NCBI RefSeq assembly: GCF_015704865.1
Contig: NZ_JADQTO010000021.1
Coordinates: 113,351-177,350, forward strand
Reading direction: 5' to 3'
From: Actinoplanes aureus
Lineage (GTDB): Bacteria; Actinomycetota; Actinomycetes; Mycobacteriales; Micromonosporaceae
Length of the DNA: 64,000 bases
Of this stretch, positions 60,367 to 64,000 are shown piece by piece (the first letter of the stretch is position 1; each line of letters begins with the position of its first letter). The position numbers and the translations under genes were made by a program. The notes under the pieces were generated by a model. It was not told the origin of the DNA. It saw only the letters and a list, made by a program, of their open reading frames with translations, and made no database searches.

Positions 60367-60824
60367 AAACGGCGGATCACTCGACCGGCGTGAGGGCGAA
60401 CACCGGGTGCACCGGCCCGGCACCGGCGCCGTAGAAGGCCGCACGCATCAGCTGTCGCATGTCGTCGACCGTTCCAGGTTCCACATCGTCGACGATCTGC
60501 GGCACCACCCGGTTCGAGCGGCGTTGCAGTACCCGGCTGGCCGGCTTCTGGTCGGCCGTCGCTCTGCTCACCGCCGGCGCCCTCGGCGTGATGTTGATCC
60601 GCCCGGCCCGCGGGCTCGGACGCACGACGGCGAGACCGTGATCCTTGACGCCTCCTGGAGCAGGGAACGGCACCGCACGGACACTGGCGGCTCGAACACA
60701 CGGCGAGCCGGCCGAAGTGCGCTGTACCGCGGCATGGTCAACCGGCTCGCGGCCGGGCAACGGACATTCTCGGCGGCGGGGAAACCCGCTGTCGGTTGTC
60801 GGTGTGCGGTGATACAAAGCCACG
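60367..60824. other. 458-bp region without an intact gene
   Basis: No complete gene is supported. A minus-strand frame ending at 60377 has a protein-like tail (DDMRQLMRAAFYGAGAGPVH then PVFALTPVE) but no plausible start. A plus-strand piece near 60630 reads HDGETVILDASWSRERHR, reminiscent of the kinase-like part of phosphotransferase/ATPase proteins. Both are probably decayed ends of lost genes. The promoter of the 60825 gene lies at the right end. Confidence 0.4.
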
Positions 60825-61604
60825 GTGGAAAAGACTTTGGAGTACGCCGACCTGCTGCGCCTGATGGACGAACGATCGACCGCGTTCCAGGCCGCGGTCG
60901 CCACCGCGTCCAGCCTCGACGTGCAGGTGCCGACGTGCCCCGAGTGGACGCTGTTCGACCTGGTGCAGCACCTGGGCGAGGGACGCCACAAGTGGGCCGC
61001 CACCGTCGCCGCGGGGCCCGCCGACGCTCCCGCCGCCGTGTCCGCCCCGGTGGCGCCCCGAGAGCGCGAGGCCCTGCTGGCCTGGTACGCCGCCTCGATG
61101 CGAGAGCTGTTGGACGCGCTGCGAGAGGCCGGACCGGACCGGGGCTGCTGGACGTGGTGGCCTACGTCACAGTCGCCGCAGACCAGCGGTGCCGTCGCCC
61201 GGCACCAGCTCCAGCAGCTCGCCGTGCACACCTACGACGCCCAGGTCGCGGTGGGCACCCCGCAGCCGCTGCCCGGCGAGGTGGCACTCGACGGGGTCGA
61301 CGAGTTCCTGACCACCTGCTGCGCGACGGCGGCCCCGTGGCCGCACAAGCCGGCGGTCGTCGACTACCACGCCACCGAGGGCCACTCCTGGCGCCTCTGG
61401 CTCTCCGCCGACGGCGCGCGCGCCGCCCGGCTCCCGCGCGACGCTGCCGCCGGTGAGGGCCTGGAGGCGGCCGACGTCGCCGCCTGGGGCACCGCTAACG
61501 AGCTGGTCATGTTCTTCTACGGCCGGATTCCGATGGAGTCGCTGCGGATCGAGGGTGACCGGGGCATCTTCGACCAGCTCATCGCCTGGGAGCCGGAGTT
61601 GTAG
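60825..61604 (+). CDS. Maleylpyruvate isomerase N-terminal domain, mycothiol-dependent family protein
   Basis: The GTG at 60825 gives 259 residues. VPTCPEWTLFDLVQHLGEGR carries the metal-binding His of the DinB-like MDMPI domain. HQLQQLAVHTYDAQVAVG gives a second His pair, and the C-terminal part (VVDYHATEGHSWRLW, NELVMFFYGRIPMESLRIEG) is the SCP2-like lid of the TIGR03083 group. It is related in plan to the 13035 gene, though not a close copy. Substrate unknown. It appears monocistronic. Confidence 0.85.
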   Translation: MEKTLEYADLLRLMDERSTAFQAAVATASSLDVQVPTCPEWTLFDLVQHLGEGRHKWAATVAAGPADAPAAVSAPVAPREREALLAWYAASMRELLDALREAGPDRGCWTWWPTSQSPQTSGAVARHQLQQLAVHTYDAQVAVGTPQPLPGEVALDGVDEFLTTCCATAAPWPHKPAVVDYHATEGHSWRLWLSADGARAARLPRDAAAGEGLEAADVAAWGTANELVMFFYGRIPMESLRIEGDRGIFDQLIAWEPEL

Positions 61605-62020
61605 GACCCGATGCCACGCCGCCCCCGCCGGACAGGACCGCGGCGTGCGGCGGCGAGGTCCCTTACCCGGCGCAGCCGGCGCGTGGCCGGATCACGGTCG
61701 GTGACCCGCTTCGGGCGGTAGCGCGAGCGGGTCGCGTTCATCGTCACGTGCGGCCAGGCCGGCCATGGCACGCCGACCACCTCCACCAGTTCCAGCCTCG
61801 CCGTCGCCCGGTTGACTCGGCAGGGTCGTTCGGGCCCGTAGTCCTCGGCCTCCCGGCCTCTGCCCTGGACCGATCCGGGTCCTGAGGGCCTGCCCGTCCG
61901 GGGTCGCAGGCGTCCGACCGCGAGGATGCATCGGTGAGTGACCGCCCGCTACGACGCGGCCGAGACCCATCACCTGACCGCCGTCCGCACCCTGCTGCAG
62001 CGTTACGGCCTGAGGGCTGG
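61605..62020. other. 416-bp region without an identifiable gene
   Basis: Open frames exist on both strands but none has a recognisable domain or a well-placed ribosome binding site. Two GGGTC-centred motifs (GGGTCGTTCGGGCCC at 61823-61837 and GGGTCCTGAGGGCC at 61877-61890) resemble the DosR-like box at 62980. Confidence 0.4.
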
Positions 62021-62903
62021 TCAGGATCGCGCGCTGCTCACCGGCGCCACGTGCGCGATGCCCGTTCGAGACCATCCGGGCGGCACCAGCAGCACGGGGC
62101 ACAGCCGGCGTCCGCCGGGTGACAGGCTGCCGATGCTGTAGAGCATCTCGACGAACCAGCCCTTGCGGCCTCGGCCGGCTACCAGGAGGCGACCACGCCG
62201 TGACGCCCGTTCGAGCGTGTAGGCGACGTCGGCCTCGCTGATGAGCAACCGCTCCAGCGCCACGTCCGGCCACGACCCGGACCAGTCGTTGAGCGACCCC
62301 GCCACGGATTCCTCGGCTCGTCGCCGGTCGGCCTCGATGTCGGCACCGGATCCCGGCCGTGCACCGCCACGAGCGGGCATCCGGCTCGCGCCGCCGCCTC
62401 GTACGCGCAGCCGATCGTCGCGGTGTGCCGCCCGGACGCGGCCACCACCACCGGTCCTCGCAAGGCGTTCGGCCCGCGGGAAACGAGCAGCGGGCAGCGG
62501 CTGTGGTGGCAACGTATGCCGCGGTCGTACCCCAGCCGTGCCCGGGCACGGTCTCGTCACGCTGGCCCACGACCGGCAGACATGCGCGTTCCGAACGCTG
62601 GATCAGCGTTTCCGCGGCGCTGTCGTCCACCAGTTCGGCCCACACCCGCAATCCCGGCAGCCTGTGCCGGGCCCGGCGGGACGCAAGATCCAGCAGATGG
62701 CGGCCGTCGGCCTGGTCCGGCCGCATGGCGCGCTGACGCGGAAGTCCCCCGCGCCGGCCCGGCCACGCGTGCACGATCGCCAGCGGCACCCCCCGGTACG
62801 CGGCCTCGGCGGCCGCGACATCGACTACCTGCAGTCCGTCCGGCGCGTCATCGACGCCGACCACGACGGGCAACTTCTCTTCGACCGACACGACTGTATG
62901 CAT
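62021..62903 (-). pseudogene. Universal stress protein (tandem UspA), two frameshifts
   Basis: From ATG 62903 the frame reads HTVVSVEEKLPVVVGVDDAP then YRGVPLAIVHAWPGR, a UspA N-terminus. Near 62490 the match moves to a second frame (GPVVVAASGRHTATIGCAYE, AGCPLVAVHGRD), the start of the second Usp domain. Near 62345 it moves again (DIEADRRRAEESVAGSLNDW, LLVAGRGRKGWFVEMLYSIG) with the GxxGxG-9x-GS ATP motif, to the stop at 62021. Concatenated, it is a normal two-domain Usp of about 290 residues. Either it is decayed, or the sequence has two indels, which is plausible near this contig end. Confidence 0.78.
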
Positions 62904-62979
62904 ATCCGCACGTTAAGCCGCCGCGCAGCGGGTCCGTTGCACCCGCCGTCCGGCGCGGCGAGGAGCGCACCGACGGGTC

Positions 62980-62995
62980 GGGACCTAAGGCCCTG
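62980..62995. promoter_or_regulatory. DosR/DevR-like box upstream of the Usp gene
   Basis: GGGACCTAAGGCCCTG resembles the GGGAC-N4-5-GGCCC sites of DevR/OsdR-type regulators of dormancy genes. It lies 77 bases upstream of the Usp start, in a promoter-like position. Confidence 0.5.
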
Positions 62996-63026
62996 TACGT
63001 CCAACCGTGGGCGAGCAACGCTCTTC

Positions 63027-63360
63027 TTAGGCACTCACCGCCGGGCCGGCCCCGCACCGGCCCCCGGTAAACCCGGGCACGGTTCGGGCCAGTACGGCGA
63101 CGATCCGGCGCTGTTGCTCATTCGGGAACCGGCCGCCGACGGTGACGACGCCGCCGTCGGCGGTGGCCGTCCACAGGCCGCGTCGGCCGGCGTACTCGTC
63201 CAGCCGTCGGCGGTGAGCACCGCGTCGTCGCGGACCATCGCCTTCAGGATGTCGCGGCGGCTGACGATGCCGATGACGCCGTCGAGCGCGGCCGCGCCGC
63301 CCGGCCCGAGCTGACCGTCGGTGTCTGCGGCGAGCACGGCGGCGACCCGGCATCGGTGCG
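63027..63360 (-). pseudogene. CBS-BON domain protein, truncated and frameshifted
   Basis: One minus-strand frame gives CRVAAVLAADTDGQ then GVIGIVSRRDILKAMVRDDA, the end of a CBS domain. At about 63215 the match changes frame to RRLDEYAGRRGLWTATADGG then VTVGGRFPNEQQRRIVAVLA, a BON-type domain, to the stop at 63027. The first CBS domain and the start of the second are absent: an in-frame stop lies just upstream near 63365. Intact CBS-BON proteins are about 220 residues. Together with the Usp remnant it suggests a damaged stress cluster or sequence errors. Confidence 0.72.
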
Positions 63361-63463
63361 GTTACGTGTCGTGCTCGCCGTTCCGGATGCCGATCGCCCG
63401 GCTCGAGGCCGGCCGCGCAGCTGAGCCGGGCGACCGGCTCAGACAGCCGATAGGAGGACCGAG

Positions 63464-63835
63464 ATGAACACCTCAATCGACGCGACGCCGCTGGTCGTAC
63501 ACCCACCGGGCCAGGTAACGGTGACACCGGTGCGGGACGGCAGCCGTGAGATCGGAGCCTGGATCACCGGGCCCGGTGGGGCCACCTACCGGCCGGTCAT
63601 CGACGTGGCCCGGCTGACGGGCACCGTCGTGGCAGCCGCGAGCGCGGTGGCGATCGCTTCGGCCGTCGTCGTCGCGACTGCCCGGCGCCGCCCGGCGATA
63701 GGACAGGTGACCATGGGTCCCGGCGGGTGGGTCAGCGTCAAAGGCCTGCCACGCCCATCGCTGCGCCCGGAGTCGCCGAGGCCGTGGTGGGCACGCCTGC
63801 TGCGGGCGCATCGCCTCGCCGAAAGGTCCCGGTGA
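63464..63835 (+). CDS. Small membrane protein of unknown function
   Basis: The ATG at 63464 lies 7 bases after AGGAGG and gives 123 residues. An N-terminal soluble part (VVHPPGQVTVTPVRDGSREI, GAWITGPGGATYRPVID) precedes one TM helix (LTGTVVAAASAVAIASAVVV, about 46-70). A basic cytoplasmic tail rich in Arg/Pro follows (RPSLRPESPRPWWARLLRAH). No family is recognised. Confidence 0.62.
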   Translation: MNTSIDATPLVVHPPGQVTVTPVRDGSREIGAWITGPGGATYRPVIDVARLTGTVVAAASAVAIASAVVVATARRRPAIGQVTMGPGGWVSVKGLPRPSLRPESPRPWWARLLRAHRLAERSR

Positions 63836-64000
63836 CGGCCGCCGTCGTCCGACGCTGTAGGCGGAGACCAACCGGAGGGAACAGGCAATACGGTCCCTGC
63901 CGGGATCGACCCGGCCGAGGGCGGCCGGTTGTGGGGGGTGCTGCGCCGAGCCGCCGGGGGGGGGGGGGGGGGCGCCCGGGGGGGCAGCCCCCCGCAGACG
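63836..64000. other. Right edge, no gene, G homopolymer
   Basis: The last 165 bases hold no supported gene. A run of 17 G lies at 63956-63972, and further G/C runs follow to the end. This composition is unlike the rest of the window and looks like a low-quality contig end. Confidence 0.5.

Noticed and set aside
63956..63972. Run of 17 G as a possible phase-variable tract
   Set aside because: It is not in or next to a gene start and lies at a poorly behaved sequence end. A sequencing or assembly artefact is more likely.

Overview
The window is high-GC DNA from a filamentous actinomycete, most likely Actinoplanes or another Micromonosporaceae. This rests on GC-rich codon use, GTG starts, many ATGA/GTGA overlaps, two mycothiol-dependent (maleylpyruvate isomerase-like) enzymes, secreted glycosidases with ricin-type or CBM2 lectin modules, a CebR box, and a Ser/Thr kinase with an extracellular domain. 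The last bases include a 17-G run and neighbouring genes are frameshifted, so the right edge may be a contig end of lower quality.

1-7.5 kb: the end of a nonribosomal peptide cluster. It holds the tail of an MFS exporter, a SyrP/TauD-type hydroxylase, an NRPS whose adenylation code reads as Asp and whose condensation-like domain lacks HHxxxDG, and a second NRPS protein with half a condensation domain, an A domain with a Val-like code and no carrier domain. The natural reading is beta-hydroxylation of carrier-bound aspartate for a siderophore-like or beta-lactone-like peptide. 7.5-14 kb: small regulatory, methyltransferase, lipoprotein, lectin, DUF899 and mycothiol genes, with a dispersed repeat. 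14.4-18 kb: a two-gene system of unknown function. 18.1-19.2 kb: two decayed genes.

19.3-24.1 kb: an MMPL exporter divergent from a histidine kinase/response regulator pair; the kinase carries a duplicated, catalytically dead second half. 24.1-27.2 kb: a divergent pair of secreted GH43 enzymes. 27.3-30.8 kb: a caspase/membrane/beta-propeller effector with an EACC1-like partner, which looks like a conflict or self-killing system. 31-38 kb: a LacI-controlled sugar operon (binding protein, two permeases, GH130, secreted helical-toroid protein). 40.6-42.3 kb: a CebR-box-controlled GH5-CBM2 endoglucanase. 42.3-46 kb: a Ser/Thr kinase with a membrane partner, and an S66 peptidase homologue.

46-54 kb: two ArsR-type islands. 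The first has ArsR, a flavoprotein monooxygenase and a BASS-family transporter. The second has two ArsR regulators, a small Cys-rich CCG peptide, an M28 peptidase, an ArsN-like acetyltransferase, a CCG-tailed flavoprotein and an MFS exporter. This second set is the best candidate here for an undescribed pathway. 54.3-60.4 kb: a sodium-symporter, PfkB kinase and GH65 phosphorylase operon for disaccharide use. 60.8-64 kb: a mycothiol enzyme, then frameshifted UspA and CBS-BON stress genes with DosR-like motifs, and a small membrane protein.

All calls come from reading the sequence by eye. Family names rest on motif recognition; no database search was run.
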